From contig NZ_CP138332.1 of NCBI RefSeq assembly GCF_033955345.1, positions 1,302,001 through 1,366,000 of the forward strand: a stretch of 64,000 nucleotides of DNA, read 5' to 3'. A model generated the notes under the pieces. That model worked only from the letters and a program-made list of their open reading frames with translations. It was not told the DNA's origin and did not search any database. Shown one piece after another: positions 26,680-36,849 of this stretch. The DNA is from Sphingobacterium bambusae (lineage in GTDB: Bacteria; Bacteroidota; Bacteroidia; Sphingobacteriales; Sphingobacteriaceae). The number at the start of each line of letters is the position of its first letter. The first letter of the stretch is position 1. Both the position numbers and the translations under genes were made by a program.

Positions 26680-26964
26680 TTAATCGCCAAGCTCATCAGC
26701 TAATACTAGCCTACAAAATTTCATAAGCGCACTATTTTCATCAGCGATCGATATTGGTCGCTCATTGTCATCCGAGGTAAAGCTCGGATGTTCTGCTTCT
26801 GCGGATCGCGAAACGCGAATGTTCGGTATCTTCTCTCCTGCTTTATCAACATCCGCAATAACGAAGCTGTTACTATCTTTTTCAATAATGTTGTACTGAA
26901 ATAAGATATCTTCACCTGAATCTGTGTATACTATTTGTGATTTTGTTTCCATGTTCATTGTCAT
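26680..26964 (-). CDS. Small hypothetical protein, 94 aa
   Basis: An acidic soluble protein. The first three methionines (26964, 26958, 26952) are all possible starts. No signal peptide or known motif is visible. The terminator directly after it supports a real, monocistronic gene. Function cannot be guessed. Confidence 0.55.
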   Translation of the reverse strand: MTMNMETKSQIVYTDSGEDILFQYNIIEKDSNSFVIADVDKAGEKIPNIRVSRSAEAEHPSFTSDDNERPISIADENSALMKFCRLVLADELGD

Positions 26965-27126
26965 TTATAAACAAAGAACAAACATCTCACTCGCTTCGTT
27001 CAACATACCATAAAAAGAAATAGATGAGTAGTTGACAACAAGCTCGCGTTCCGGTTACGCCAAGACAACAAAGAATTCGCAATGAAAATAAAACTTTAAA
27101 AATTATGCTTCAAAAAGTAGATATGA

Positions 27127-27885
27127 TCAAAACAAATGAAGCCTATCGGCAACGGAACAGGCTTCGGAAGAGTTTTTAACCCTAAGCTTCTCCAAGATGT
27201 TCTGCCGATGTCGGCTTACCGTGTTCACACTGATTGATAAACGGGCCGCTATTTCCTTGCTGATCTGGCCATCTCGTATCAACCGTAGCACTTCCCATTC
27301 TCTCGTAGAAAGAATAGACGATAGTTGGTCTTGAAAAATTGGTACCGGCTCTCCAGCAAGCATGTCCACGATGGCATGTTTTTTCACTTCATTGAGCGAA
27401 GGTTGTTCTGCTCTATTGTACAAACATAAAGCATAGCGCAAGCTGCCCGACACGATACAGCTAACGTAATATATACGATGCTTGATGGCGATGTATTCTC
27501 CTGTTCGGCCCTGCATGCGAATCACATTGCTCCCATAGAACTGCGATCGCTTTGTGACATCCAGTTTTTTCACAAAGGTAAATAACCGCAGCTCCAGCAG
27601 ATGTTTATTGATCAGATCATCGGGGTGTATACAGGCAAAAATATCCTCTTCCCAAATCGAATCAATCTCCTGCGCGCTAGCTTCTGTCGAAAAATCAAAA
27701 CATGCAGCCAAAGCGCCATGATATACATAACTTTTGTCACGCTTTAGGTCGCTGAGCACGGCGATACAATGCTCCACCGCTGCGTATCCCTTCGCTAGCT
27801 GCCTGTATTTCTCCAGCTCTTCCATTTCTTCCTTAGGAAAAGACTGGGTCAGTAGTTTTTCACTTAAGTCGTGCTTAACATTCAT
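27127..27885 (-). CDS. LuxR-type transcriptional regulator
   Basis: A 252-aa protein with a C-terminal LuxR/GerE helix-turn-helix (about 187-250: LSTREWEVLRLIRDGQISKEI, then LSISVNTVSRHRQNILEKL). The N-terminal part (about 60-165) has a PAS-like pattern (YVYHGALAACFDFS, then DLINKHLLELR), without a receiver phospho-acceptor. It is therefore probably ligand- or stimulus-binding rather than phosphorylated. It has no adjacent partner, so targets are unknown. Confidence 0.8.
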   Translation of the reverse strand: MNVKHDLSEKLLTQSFPKEEMEELEKYRQLAKGYAAVEHCIAVLSDLKRDKSYVYHGALAACFDFSTEASAQEIDSIWEEDIFACIHPDDLINKHLLELRLFTFVKKLDVTKRSQFYGSNVIRMQGRTGEYIAIKHRIYYVSCIVSGSLRYALCLYNRAEQPSLNEVKKHAIVDMLAGEPVPIFQDQLSSILSTREWEVLRLIRDGQISKEIAARLSISVNTVSRHRQNILEKLRVKNSSEACSVADRLHLF

Positions 27886-28169
27886 ATTTTCGTTTGTTAG
27901 AGACCATCACCCTGCAGATAAATAAAAATTGACGCTTGGAACAAGGATTTATTTTAGTATGCATGTTTCAAATTGCAGTAGCTTCCTCCTTCCAAAAAAC
28001 AAATGTACACAGATCACGTTTATTTATCATGTTCGATGGTAACAGGCAACAACAGTTGACTTTTAACATTAATTGGTCAAAAATTTCAAAATACACCTTT
28101 CGAATACAAACTATTCCACATCTTTTGTCTATTTTTAGATAATCGAATTTAAATGTTATAACGCAAAGA

Positions 28170-29315
28170 ATGCTCGGTCGTCGTATTTACTTTCTCTTTT
28201 TCATTGCTTTACTATCCGGCAAAATTACGGCTACGGCACAAGGTTTTAAAAATGGCTGGATCGGCCGTTACGTCAATTCAATCATCAACGATACATCGGC
28301 TGCCGACAAGTCCACGTTAACGATCTACCCGACGTTTGCCTCTGCTCCCGAAACGGGCGTAGAACTCGGAGCATCCATTCTGAAACTGTTTTATGCAAAG
28401 GGCGATACATTAAATAGATTAAGTGAAATGCAGGCCTTTACCTTCTTTACCTTCAAGGGACAGTATGGACTGGTGCTTGATAACGCTATTTATGGAGACA
28501 AGGACAAGTGGTTCTTTCTAGGGGAAACCAAGATACAGCAATTTCCCTTATCGTACTATGGCATTGGCCCCGCAACTGCGGGCGACAATCCGGCGCGTGT
28601 GGATGCCTTTCAGGTTTTATTTAAGCAGCGTGTGCTCCGAAAGATAAAGAAGAACTTTTTTATCGGTCCTGAGATCGACTATCAATTGCTCTCCGGCGTA
28701 AATTTTGAACAGCCGGAGGATGGTTCTCCCTACCCTATCCCAACAGGAGGTGATGGCACGCAAAACTTCGGCGTTGGTGCAGGTATTGTCTATGACAACC
28801 GCCACAACGTGCTCAATGTTCGAGAAGGGCTTTTTGGAGAGCTTGCTTACCTCAAAACATTCCGTGGCTTTTTGAGTGATTACTCCTTTGGTACGGTAAA
28901 CATGGAGTTAAGATCCTACCACCCTATTGCGAAAAACAATGTGCTGGCGTGGCAAGTGCGCGGACAATTTCTTCATGGCGAGGTACCCTTCAACCAAATG
29001 ACTTTATTAGGAGGAGATCGTTTAATGCGGGGATATTACCTCGGTCGCTATCGCGATAGAAACCTGATCGCCGCACAGGCAGAGTATCGTATTCTACCTT
29101 TTGCCTTCAGCAAAAGGCTTGGAGCGGCGGTATTTGCATCGGCAGGTGCCGTTTCGCCAACCCTAGGTGGCTTTCAAATGCGGAATGTTCGTGTGGCCGG
29201 CGGACTGGGCGTACGTTACCTGCTCTTTCCGAAAAAAGATATCTACCTCCGCTTTGATGTGGGCTTTACCAAAGAAGGAGCGAACTTCTATATCTTCAAT
29301 GGAGAAGCATTCTAA
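28170..29315 (+). CDS. BamA/TamA-type outer-membrane barrel without POTRA domains
   Basis: The 381-aa protein has a signal peptide (to about residue 23, TATAQ) and a surface-antigen (Omp85 C-terminal) barrel. The loop-6 motif is present as LMRGYYLGRYRD (about 285-296), preceded by QMTLLGGDR, and the last strand is aromatic-rich (IYLRFDVGFTKEGANFYIF). There are no POTRA repeats between the signal and the barrel, so it is not BamA itself; short relatives like this are common in Bacteroidota. It may translocate a substrate or act as a porin. Monocistronic. Confidence 0.75.
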   Translation: MLGRRIYFLFFIALLSGKITATAQGFKNGWIGRYVNSIINDTSAADKSTLTIYPTFASAPETGVELGASILKLFYAKGDTLNRLSEMQAFTFFTFKGQYGLVLDNAIYGDKDKWFFLGETKIQQFPLSYYGIGPATAGDNPARVDAFQVLFKQRVLRKIKKNFFIGPEIDYQLLSGVNFEQPEDGSPYPIPTGGDGTQNFGVGAGIVYDNRHNVLNVREGLFGELAYLKTFRGFLSDYSFGTVNMELRSYHPIAKNNVLAWQVRGQFLHGEVPFNQMTLLGGDRLMRGYYLGRYRDRNLIAAQAEYRILPFAFSKRLGAAVFASAGAVSPTLGGFQMRNVRVAGGLGVRYLLFPKKDIYLRFDVGFTKEGANFYIFNGEAF

Positions 29316-29366
29316 TGATAGTCTCCACATCCCGTCGGTACTGCTATCAGCTCTTCTATTCAGCAC

Positions 29367-29876
29367 TTACTGCTCCAAAACTTTCTCAAAAGCCTTACGT
29401 GCACTACCGCGGAAGTAAACCTCACCACAATAATGGTAGCCTGCACGCTCAAATATCTTGAGCATCGCCACATTGTCAAAGTTAGTGTCTGCTTTGACGC
29501 TGTTGATGCCATTTTTTAGCGCATACTCTTCGATAAAGGAAAGCATCCGTTTAGAGAGTCCTTTACCGATCTGTGCTTCCTCGATGGCCACGCGATGGAA
29601 AACAACAAAATCACTATTCGTTAACCACTTCCCTTCAATATGAGCATAAGCTGGTTCATCGTTGATTAACAGCGCAGTATATCCAATCACAAGATCATCT
29701 TCCTGCAGCACAAACCCGCAGCCTTTTTCAATATCGGTGGCGACAACCTGGGGATTAGGGTATCCATCCTGCCATTGCTGACTGCCATCGGCTTTTCTTC
29801 TCGCTATTGCGCCTTGCAAGATTTCCCAAATCTTATCCAAGTCAGCAGCTGTCGCCTTTCTAAATGTATATTCCAT
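29367..29876 (-). CDS. GNAT family N-acetyltransferase
   Basis: A 169-aa cytoplasmic enzyme. The acetyl-CoA loop is VFHRVAIEEAQIGKGLSKRML (about 93-113), with the R/QxxGxG/A motif as Q-IGKG-L, followed by NFDNVAMLKIFERAGY, the usual C-terminal half. The N-terminus (RKATAADLDKIWEILQ) is typical. Its substrate, an amine, is not known. The gene is convergent with the barrel gene, 51 bases away. Confidence 0.85.
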   Translation of the reverse strand: MEYTFRKATAADLDKIWEILQGAIARRKADGSQQWQDGYPNPQVVATDIEKGCGFVLQEDDLVIGYTALLINDEPAYAHIEGKWLTNSDFVVFHRVAIEEAQIGKGLSKRMLSFIEEYALKNGINSVKADTNFDNVAMLKIFERAGYHYCGEVYFRGSARKAFEKVLEQ

Positions 29877-29960
29877 AGTCTCTATCGCGAAGATAAGGAG
29901 ATTATTTTAGTTTAACGACCTCCACTAAGAGCCGAAAGGCGACGGAAAGATGGGAACAGT

Positions 29961-30224
29961 CTAACGCACTCGTCCGAACCGAATACCACCGATAATCATC
30001 AGCGTGATGACTATAGCGGACCAACCCGGATAGTGAATGAACAGGTAAATCGTCAAGCCGCAACTTAATAACAGAAATAAAAAAAGGATCGCCTTTTTAA
30101 CGGAATCCATATTAAACATCGCGATGATAGCCAGTATCGCCACCAAACACATAAAAATTATCAACATGCCGCAAGTTAAATGGATTCCTGTTAACTTAAT
30201 ATTAAATATCCATTCCATAAACAT
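29961..30224 (-). CDS. Small membrane protein, 87 aa
   Basis: The product is three hydrophobic segments (about 10-37, 42-65 and 67-82) with almost no loops. Starts at 30224 or 30218 (MEWIFN) are both possible. No family is recognised. The frame is real-looking because hydrophobic blocks are well formed and end in a basic tail (RFGRVR). Confidence 0.5.
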   Translation of the reverse strand: MFMEWIFNIKLTGIHLTCGMLIIFMCLVAILAIIAMFNMDSVKKAILFLFLLLSCGLTIYLFIHYPGWSAIVITLMIIGGIRFGRVR

Positions 30225-30313
30225 GTCACTGTTAGATAGGCAAAATCTATAGCGATAGCGAAATTGAAAATATTCAGTATATTCGGTAACCTACTAATTT
30301 TGCACACAAGCCG

Positions 30314-30886
30314 ATGGAGGAAATCGAAAGAATACATTTTTTGGACGCCACAGCGTGGCGAAGCTGGCTGATCGAAAACCATGAAGCAAAAGATGCTGTG
30401 TGGATGATCTGTTATAAGAAAAGTAGCGGCAAGATCAGTATTTCTTGGAGTGATGCGGTTGATCAAGCGCTATGTTTTGGCTGGATCGATAGTATTAAAA
30501 AATCAATTAGCGCGGATGCTTCCATACAATTCTTCGGAAAGCGAAAATCAAAAAGTACTTGGTCAAAAATAAATAAAGAAAAAATCGAACATTTGACGAA
30601 AGCGGGACTAATGACCGAAGCAGGTCTTCGGAGCGTAGCTGTTGCGCAGGAAAACGGTTCTTGGTCTACACTGGATGAAGTAGAAGCTTTGCAAGTACCA
30701 CGCGATCTAGAACGCGCTTTGGAAGAAGCGAATGGGCTACCTTTTTTCCTCCAATTGAGCAAGTCCAAAAAGAAGGTAATACTCCAATGGATCGTCCTGG
30801 CGAAGAAAACGGAAACCAGACAAAAGCGTATTGAAGCAATTGCCCGATCGGCAGCTGTAGGACAAACACCTCAGGGGCTATTTTAA
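30314..30886 (+). CDS. YdeI/OmpD-associated family protein
   Basis: A 190-aa cytoplasmic protein with the family landmarks: WRSWLIENHEAKDAVWMICYKKSSG near the start, WSDAVDQALCFGWIDSIKK (about 46-64), KRKSKSTWSKINKEKIE, and the C-terminal WIVLAKKTETRQKRIEAI. In other bacteria it is linked to bacteriocin and cationic-peptide tolerance, but the biochemical role is unclear. A TAATTTTG box (30295-30302) directly upstream is a possible -7 element. Confidence 0.85.
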   Translation: MEEIERIHFLDATAWRSWLIENHEAKDAVWMICYKKSSGKISISWSDAVDQALCFGWIDSIKKSISADASIQFFGKRKSKSTWSKINKEKIEHLTKAGLMTEAGLRSVAVAQENGSWSTLDEVEALQVPRDLERALEEANGLPFFLQLSKSKKKVILQWIVLAKKTETRQKRIEAIARSAAVGQTPQGLF

Positions 30887-31087
30887 CGCATCAAGGGCAA
30901 GAAATTTCCTAGATTTCTCGTCATCAGCTGATGCCTACTTTCGCCTGGTTGCAATGGCTATCATCGTGCCTACAGCTGTTTCATTACAGAAAATGGCAAC
31001 CTTGTTCCATAATAAGTGTTTTAAATTGGTATAACCATAACATCCCCGTATTTTCAACTTCGAATATTGGAATCGTTGAGGAAAACT

Positions 31088-33373
31088 ATGAGAAAGTTCA
31101 GGAATGCCATTTTTTATGTGGGAATAATCGGAGGCTTCTCCCTGCTGATGTATTGGATCGTGCTAAAAGGTGTAGGATTGGAAGAAGGAAAGGATATTAG
31201 CATACCGCAGTCGACCAATAGTCAATGGGCAGACTTCCTAACGTCCCTCGTCCATAACGTACAGCATCCCTTGGCGATCTTACTTGCCCAGATCGTGACA
31301 ATCATCTTGGTTGCTCGATTATTTGGGTGGATATGTGTCAAGCTCAAACAACCGGCTGTGATTGGCGAAATGATCGCTGGTATTGTCTTGGGACCTTCTC
31401 TGGTGGGGATGTATTTCCCCGAGTTTTCGGCAGCACTATTTCCTAAAGAATCGTTGGGCAACCTCCAATTTTTGAGCCAGATCGGGTTGATCCTTTTTAT
31501 GTATATCGTGGGTATGGAGATCGATATGAAGATTCTACGCCACAAAGCGCACGACGCTGTAGTTATCAGCCATGCCAGCATCATCATGCCCTTTGTAATG
31601 GGGTTGGGATTGGCTTATTTCCTTTACAATGAGTTTGCCCCGGAAAATGTGCAGTTTCTTTCTTTCGGTCTCTTCGCCGGTATTGCGATGAGCATCACCG
31701 CCTTCCCGGTATTGGCGCGTATTGTGCAAGAACGGGGAATCAACAAAACAAGGCTAGGAACCATTGTGATAACCTGCGCTGCGGCCGATGATATCACGGC
31801 TTGGTGTATCTTGGCCGCCGTTATTGCCATTGTGAAGGCAGGCTCATTCGGCAGTGCGGTATACACTATATTGCTCGCCATTGCCTACGTTATTGTGATG
31901 ATACGTGTAGTACGCCCATTTTTGATGCGTATCGGCGAACTGAACACGTCAAAAGAGAGCCTAAACAAAGGTATCGTCGCCATATTTTTCTTGGTCCTCA
32001 TCCTATCCGCTTATGCTACCGAGATCATTGGTATTCACGCGCTATTTGGTGCTTTTATCGCAGGTGCAATCATGCCTGAAAACGTCAAATTCCGCAACAT
32101 CTTTATCGAGAAGGTGGAGGACGTAGCTTTGGTACTGCTGCTCCCCCTATTTTTTGTTTTCACTGGACTTCGCACACAGATCGGTCTGCTAAACGAACCC
32201 TATCTATGGAAAATTGCCGCATTGATATTTGCCGTTGCCGTTGTCGGAAAATTTGTAAGCAGTGCCTTGGCCGCAAAATTCGTTGGTCAAAATTGGCGTG
32301 ACAGTCTTTCCATCGGCGCCTTAATGAACACACGTGGACTGACGGAACTGGTCGCGTTGAATATTGGTTACGATTTAGGTGTCCTCACACCTGAGCTATT
32401 TTCCATGATGGTGATTATGGCGCTGGCGACTACCTTTATGACCGGACCAACCTTAGACCTAATCGATTGGCTTTTCCGCTCCAAAAAGGGACAAGCGGTC
32501 AAGGAAACACTGGCAGAGCGCTTTAAGCTGCTCATATCCTTCAGTAATCCAGAATCAGGCAGAGCCTTGTTCCGGCTAGCACACAACTTAAGTAAAAAGG
32601 ACAAAGAAAATACGCAGATCAGTGCCATGCATATTGTGGACAGCGAAAAACTGCACCATTATGACACGGATCAGCTTGAACGTGAAAAATTCGAAGTATT
32701 GATTACGGAATCAAAAACGCTGGACAGGGAGCTTACCACGATGTTCAAAGCATCTTCCGATATCGATGCCGAAATCATTGATGTAGTCAATAATGAAGAG
32801 CAGTTCGACCTACTGCTCCTAGGACTTGGTCAATCTATTTATAAAGGCACATTGCTAGGGAACGTACTTGGATTCACCACCCGACTCATTAACCCCGAAA
32901 AGTTGATGAATACCGTGACAGGCAAAGAACAGCTGTTCCAAAAACATAGCTTTGACGAGGGGCTTACCAAAATTATGGCGAAGGTAAAAATTCCGGTCGG
33001 TGTGCTGATCAACCGAAATTTTCAATCGGCAGAGCATATACTATTTCCAATTTTGGAAAAACAGGATGTGCAGCTACTCCCCTATGCAGCTCGACTGATG
33101 CGCTGCAACAACGCTCTGGTGGACATCCTATTCATTAACGTAGCTCTTCGCGATGAAGCGATCGGCTTATTACAGAAACTCGAAACGGAGTTTCCCGAAA
33201 ATCTGACCGTAATGGAGTCCAACACGACCGATCAATTAGCACACAAGTACGATTTACTGATCACGAGTGCCGCCGCATGGACCTATTCTTGGGAGCAAAT
33301 CGAATACGAGACCATGACAGAAACATCGATCTTAATACTATCTAAACCATCCAAAAGGAGCGAGAACCTGTAA
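31088..33373 (+). CDS. CPA2 cation/proton antiporter with cytosolic C-terminal domain
   Basis: The ATG at 31088 gives 761 aa; the in-frame codon at 31067 is TTG. The first 430 residues form about twelve or thirteen membrane helices of the Kef/NapA type, with the ion-binding pair in TCAAADDITAWCILA and GIHALFGAFIAGAIMP. The last 300 residues are soluble and contain two universal-stress-like folds (HIVDSEKLHHYDTDQ, later IPVGVLINRNF and ILSKPSK), presumably regulatory. It exchanges K+ or Na+ for protons across the inner membrane. Ion choice cannot be told. Confidence 0.85.
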   Translation: MRKFRNAIFYVGIIGGFSLLMYWIVLKGVGLEEGKDISIPQSTNSQWADFLTSLVHNVQHPLAILLAQIVTIILVARLFGWICVKLKQPAVIGEMIAGIVLGPSLVGMYFPEFSAALFPKESLGNLQFLSQIGLILFMYIVGMEIDMKILRHKAHDAVVISHASIIMPFVMGLGLAYFLYNEFAPENVQFLSFGLFAGIAMSITAFPVLARIVQERGINKTRLGTIVITCAAADDITAWCILAAVIAIVKAGSFGSAVYTILLAIAYVIVMIRVVRPFLMRIGELNTSKESLNKGIVAIFFLVLILSAYATEIIGIHALFGAFIAGAIMPENVKFRNIFIEKVEDVALVLLLPLFFVFTGLRTQIGLLNEPYLWKIAALIFAVAVVGKFVSSALAAKFVGQNWRDSLSIGALMNTRGLTELVALNIGYDLGVLTPELFSMMVIMALATTFMTGPTLDLIDWLFRSKKGQAVKETLAERFKLLISFSNPESGRALFRLAHNLSKKDKENTQISAMHIVDSEKLHHYDTDQLEREKFEVLITESKTLDRELTTMFKASSDIDAEIIDVVNNEEQFDLLLLGLGQSIYKGTLLGNVLGFTTRLINPEKLMNTVTGKEQLFQKHSFDEGLTKIMAKVKIPVGVLINRNFQSAEHILFPILEKQDVQLLPYAARLMRCNNALVDILFINVALRDEAIGLLQKLETEFPENLTVMESNTTDQLAHKYDLLITSAAAWTYSWEQIEYETMTETSILILSKPSKRSENL

Positions 33374-33433
33374 TCGGCAAGGCCGAACCACCCTACAGCC
33401 CCGATGAAAAACATGCCATTTGGCAAAACAAAA

Positions 33434-33470
33434 AAGATGTGAACCTTGATTGGTTCACATCTTCTTTGTT
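33434..33470. terminator. Bidirectional terminator between antiporter and downstream gene
   Basis: AAGATGTGAACC (33434-33445) pairs perfectly with GGTTCACATCTT (33452-33463), followed by CTTTGTTT on the plus strand and a run of A before it. Confidence 0.75.
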
Positions 33471-33517
33471 TCATTCCTTAACAGGCAAAAGCGCCGGTCT
33501 CCAGCGATAGCATAATC

Positions 33518-33928
33518 TTACATTACCAAGCGTCTTCCCATGGTGAAGTTGCCGAAATGTACCATCGGATTGGTAATAGATTCATCGCAAAAATGCTCCA
33601 AATCGTCCGAAGTGTATTCTGCGGGATCGGCCCCATTTTTAATAAACTCGACCTTTCTCGAAAAATAGTTCATTACATGGCAAAACGGGCCTTTGAAAGT
33701 GTAATCGCTCGCGTCGAGGCTCTCAAAACATAACTTGGTACTTCGATTCTCTTCCCCATACACGAATAAATCATTTGCTAGCTTGATCAAGTTGTCCGCT
33801 TCGATCTGAAGGGTCGGTGGGTCAACAAAAACCCGCTCTCCAAAGTAGCGATAGTTGATAATCTGATCCAGCTCCTCCTTGGTCGTTACGCTATAAATCA
33901 ATTGAGACAAATCTGTAGTTGTTTCCAT
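33518..33928 (-). CDS. Hypothetical protein, 136 aa
   Basis: A soluble acidic protein, ATG at 33928. It has no signal peptide or membrane segment. The pattern (TKEELDQIINYRYFGERVFVDPPTL, then LIKLANDLFVYGEENRSTKLCF) suggests alternating helices. No motif is recognised. It lies alone between a terminator and a permease gene. Confidence 0.55.
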   Translation of the reverse strand: METTTDLSQLIYSVTTKEELDQIINYRYFGERVFVDPPTLQIEADNLIKLANDLFVYGEENRSTKLCFESLDASDYTFKGPFCHVMNYFSRKVEFIKNGADPAEYTSDDLEHFCDESITNPMVHFGNFTMGRRLVM

Positions 33929-34050
33929 GAAAATAGATTCCTTTTTACGGAATGACGATACAAATTCTGTACCACAGCACTGGTCTACCGTTAAAAATCG
34001 GCGACTTCGATTTGATGCAGAAACACCAAGTTATGTCTGTTTACGAAAGC

Positions 34051-35436
34051 CTATGTTGATCTTTTTCTGTTGATGAGATAATAGATAGGAATACCTAAAA
34101 GAACCAATATGAATCCCGGCCAGGTATACTGTTGTTTGTAAACAATAAGCAAACCACAAAACAAGCCCCCGATCAGGAGATAGAGAATCACTGGAAATGG
34201 ATAAAGAAAAGTACGGTAAGGACGTTCCTTCTGCGGATTTTTCCAGCGCTGATAAACGACACCGAACACGGTAATCATATAGAAGATGACAATGACGAAA
34301 GAAACCATATCCAACAGGTTACCATATTGCCCACTCAGACACAAGAGGGACGCCCAAACGCCCTGCAACCATAACGAACGTGCGGGCACCTCTCGCCGGT
34401 TATCAGGAATCACCTGCTTCAAAAAAAGACCATCCTTGGCCATGGTCTGAAATACCCGTGCGCCGGCTAACACCAAACCATTCACACAACCGAATGTAGA
34501 AATCATCACCAAAAATGCCATCACGATGGTTCCGGTATGGCCCAACAATTTTTCTGCCGCAGCAACGGCGACTCTGTCATTAGCCGCAAATGCAATCTCG
34601 TCTCGGCTCAATGTTGCCAAGTAAATATAATTGCATAAGAGGTACAGCATCATCACCAAAGAGGTTCCGATAACCATGGCGCGAACGACGTTTCGTTGTG
34701 GATCTCTGATCTCCCCGGATATAAAGGTCACATTCTCCCAAGCAACGCTACTAAAAATAGCGCCCACCATGGCTGCAGCAATGCCACCTAGCAACGTCCG
34801 TCCATCTATTGCCGACCAACCAGCGCCATCAATATTTTGAAAAGCCGCCCAGCCAAATTGAACGTTTTCTGCAAAAAAACTTGTCTTCATCAGATAAAGC
34901 CCCCCGAATACCAAAGCCACTAAAGCGATAATCTTTGCGGCGGTAAATACGGATTGCACGAGCTTCCCCGATTGAAGTCCACGTGTATTGACGTAGGTCA
35001 GTAGGAGAATGATGCCTATAGCCACAATCTGCATCCAAGTAATCATAAAGGTTCCGTTTTGGTAAATTGGTGGGGCATCATTTAAAGACGGAAAAATATA
35101 GGCGGTGAATTTTCCGAAAGCGACCGCCACGGCGGCAATGGTTCCGGTCTGAATAACGGCAAACAAACTCCAGCCGTAGAGAAAGCCTGTCATCCTTCCG
35201 AAAGTCTCGGTCAGATAAGCATACTGCCCGCCAGCGCGCGGATACATGGACGACAACTCGCCATAGCAAATTGCAGCGGAGACGGTGGCCACCGTAGTCA
35301 ACAACCACACCACAATGAGCCAATATCCCGAGCCCAACTGTCGCATCATATCAGAACTTACTATAAAAATACCACTTCCTATCATAGATCCCATCACGAT
35401 CATGACGGCGTCCCAAAGTTTTAATTGACGTTTCAT
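34051..35436 (-). CDS. APC-family amino-acid permease
   Basis: The 461-aa protein has twelve predicted helices and the APC substrate-binding signature GSMIGSGIF (about 16-24) in helix 1, followed by AICYGELSSMYPRAGGQYAYL in helices 2-3 and GAIFSSVAWENVTFISGEIRDPQRNV in helix 6-7. The last match is typical of the LAT/APA-like group. It imports or exchanges neutral or basic amino acids at the inner membrane; the exact substrate cannot be read. Monocistronic. Confidence 0.9.
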   Translation of the reverse strand: MKRQLKLWDAVMIVMGSMIGSGIFIVSSDMMRQLGSGYWLIVVWLLTTVATVSAAICYGELSSMYPRAGGQYAYLTETFGRMTGFLYGWSLFAVIQTGTIAAVAVAFGKFTAYIFPSLNDAPPIYQNGTFMITWMQIVAIGIILLLTYVNTRGLQSGKLVQSVFTAAKIIALVALVFGGLYLMKTSFFAENVQFGWAAFQNIDGAGWSAIDGRTLLGGIAAAMVGAIFSSVAWENVTFISGEIRDPQRNVVRAMVIGTSLVMMLYLLCNYIYLATLSRDEIAFAANDRVAVAAAEKLLGHTGTIVMAFLVMISTFGCVNGLVLAGARVFQTMAKDGLFLKQVIPDNRREVPARSLWLQGVWASLLCLSGQYGNLLDMVSFVIVIFYMITVFGVVYQRWKNPQKERPYRTFLYPFPVILYLLIGGLFCGLLIVYKQQYTWPGFILVLLGIPIYYLINRKRST

Positions 35437-35765
35437 ATTTTCAGGCTTATCCTAACCTCAAACCTACAAATATTAAAGGAATAACCGAAACATGATAAAA
35501 ACATAACAGAAATAAATTCATTTCTGAACATGAAAAAATCGAAGCGAATAAACTAACGACGAATTTCCCAATAAAACCATGAAAATTGCTCATTTTTCAA
35601 GCAGCGGCACACCCATCGAACGATAAATCCACCACTCAACTAAAAGGAATGAGAGATCGTGCTGGCTAGGGAAAAACAAATTTGCCTAAGCGCGTCAGCA
35701 GTAACAATAAAGTCTATAAAACCAACCGTGTCGTTTATTTGTTAGTTTTGTACAAAGCTACGCCC
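35437..35765. other. Intergenic stretch
   Basis: 330 bases between divergent genes. Only the -7-like TAGTTTTG (35743-35750), 15 bases before the ATG at 35766, was noted; it has no good TTG box at the right distance. Confidence 0.5.
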
Positions 35766-36266
35766 ATGTTTAGATCTTTAATCTTATCATTATACCTTTT
35801 CACCAGCAGCTTTTATGCAGCAGCACAAGAATACGTCGAGCAATTTCGTCTACAGTATCCATCTGCCAGAACGGACGCTACAGTATGCGAAAAGCAAATC
35901 GCCGTGATTGATGGACTAAAGACATTCACTCCCCTGCAGCGCGCTTATGCGGGAGCATTCTACGCGGTCTGGCCCGAACATCTTCAGTCGCCACTGAAAA
36001 AATTAAATGCTTTCAAAAAAGGAAAAAGTTACCTCGAACAGGCCATACGTGAAGATCCCGGAAACACGGAAATTCATTTTTTGCGCCTAACGGTGCAGCA
36101 TAATGCACCGGCTATGCTGGGCTACAATGACAACAAGGACGGCGACTTGAAAATTGTACTTGAAAATTACAAAAAGACGAAATCGCCCATTTTACGTGCC
36201 CACATTAAAGATTTTCTATTGCCAACGGATCTGCTTTCTCCAAGCCAACGAAAAATGCTGGACTAA
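35766..36266 (+). CDS. Secreted hypothetical protein, TPR-like
   Basis: The ATG at 35766 gives a 166-aa product with a good signal peptide (MFRSLILSLYLFTSSFYAAAQ, about 21 residues). Starting at 35682 would place a non-signal stretch and a promoter-like box inside the gene. The mature part is helical with one clear TPR-like unit (KKGKSYLEQAIREDPGNTEIHFLRLTVQ). Family unknown; seen only as a periplasmic helical protein. Confidence 0.65.
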   Translation: MFRSLILSLYLFTSSFYAAAQEYVEQFRLQYPSARTDATVCEKQIAVIDGLKTFTPLQRAYAGAFYAVWPEHLQSPLKKLNAFKKGKSYLEQAIREDPGNTEIHFLRLTVQHNAPAMLGYNDNKDGDLKIVLENYKKTKSPILRAHIKDFLLPTDLLSPSQRKMLD

Positions 36267-36282
36267 GCCCTCATAAACTGAC

Positions 36283-36696
36283 TTATCCTTTAATCAACCC
36301 ATCGGCACACAATCGTTCAAATGCGATAAGAACACCCTCCACTTGAATATCCTCCTGTTGGTAAGCTTGTTGTGAAAAATAGGCTACGGCCTCAATCTCA
36401 TTACTTGGATCCAACTGATCAAGTGTTGGATATAAAAAGCAGGATTGCTCCATTTGGAGATTTTCCTCCCCGTAGGCATCAGCTGTTACATGTCCGTAGT
36501 AGACAAGCTTTTCTTCGTCTAAGACAACCCCGAGTTCCTCCTCTATTTCGCGCAACAATGCCTCCTTTGCGGTCTCCCCTGCATCTATTTTGCCACCAGG
36601 CAGGTACCACGCTTGTTTGTTCCGACTGAAAGCTAGCAATAAGCGATCCTCGCGGACAACCAAAAGGCCTGCTGTCGGAAGTTGTTTCTTATTCAT
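36283..36696 (-). CDS. NUDIX hydrolase
   Basis: A 137-aa enzyme from ATG 36696 (the codon at 36717 is TTG). It has a full Nudix box, GKIDAGETAKEALLREIEEE followed by LG, which binds Mg2+ and the diphosphate. The N-terminal strand LLVVREDRLLLAFSR and WYLPGGK match the fold. Relatives hydrolyse nucleoside diphosphate derivatives, for example damaged dNTPs; the substrate is unknown. Convergent with the preceding gene, 16 bases apart. Confidence 0.88.
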   Translation of the reverse strand: MNKKQLPTAGLLVVREDRLLLAFSRNKQAWYLPGGKIDAGETAKEALLREIEEELGVVLDEEKLVYYGHVTADAYGEENLQMEQSCFLYPTLDQLDPSNEIEAVAYFSQQAYQQEDIQVEGVLIAFERLCADGLIKG

Positions 36697-36849
36697 CTTT
36701 TTTGCAATTAACGGCAAAGATAGTATTCTTAACCTAAATCCGCACGCTGCACAACGTACTTATACGGAAGATTTACCCTATATATACCTCTTTATCGTCG
36801 ATTATTCAACAAATAGGTCGGGTCACTTGTCTTTATAGAAACAGCGGAT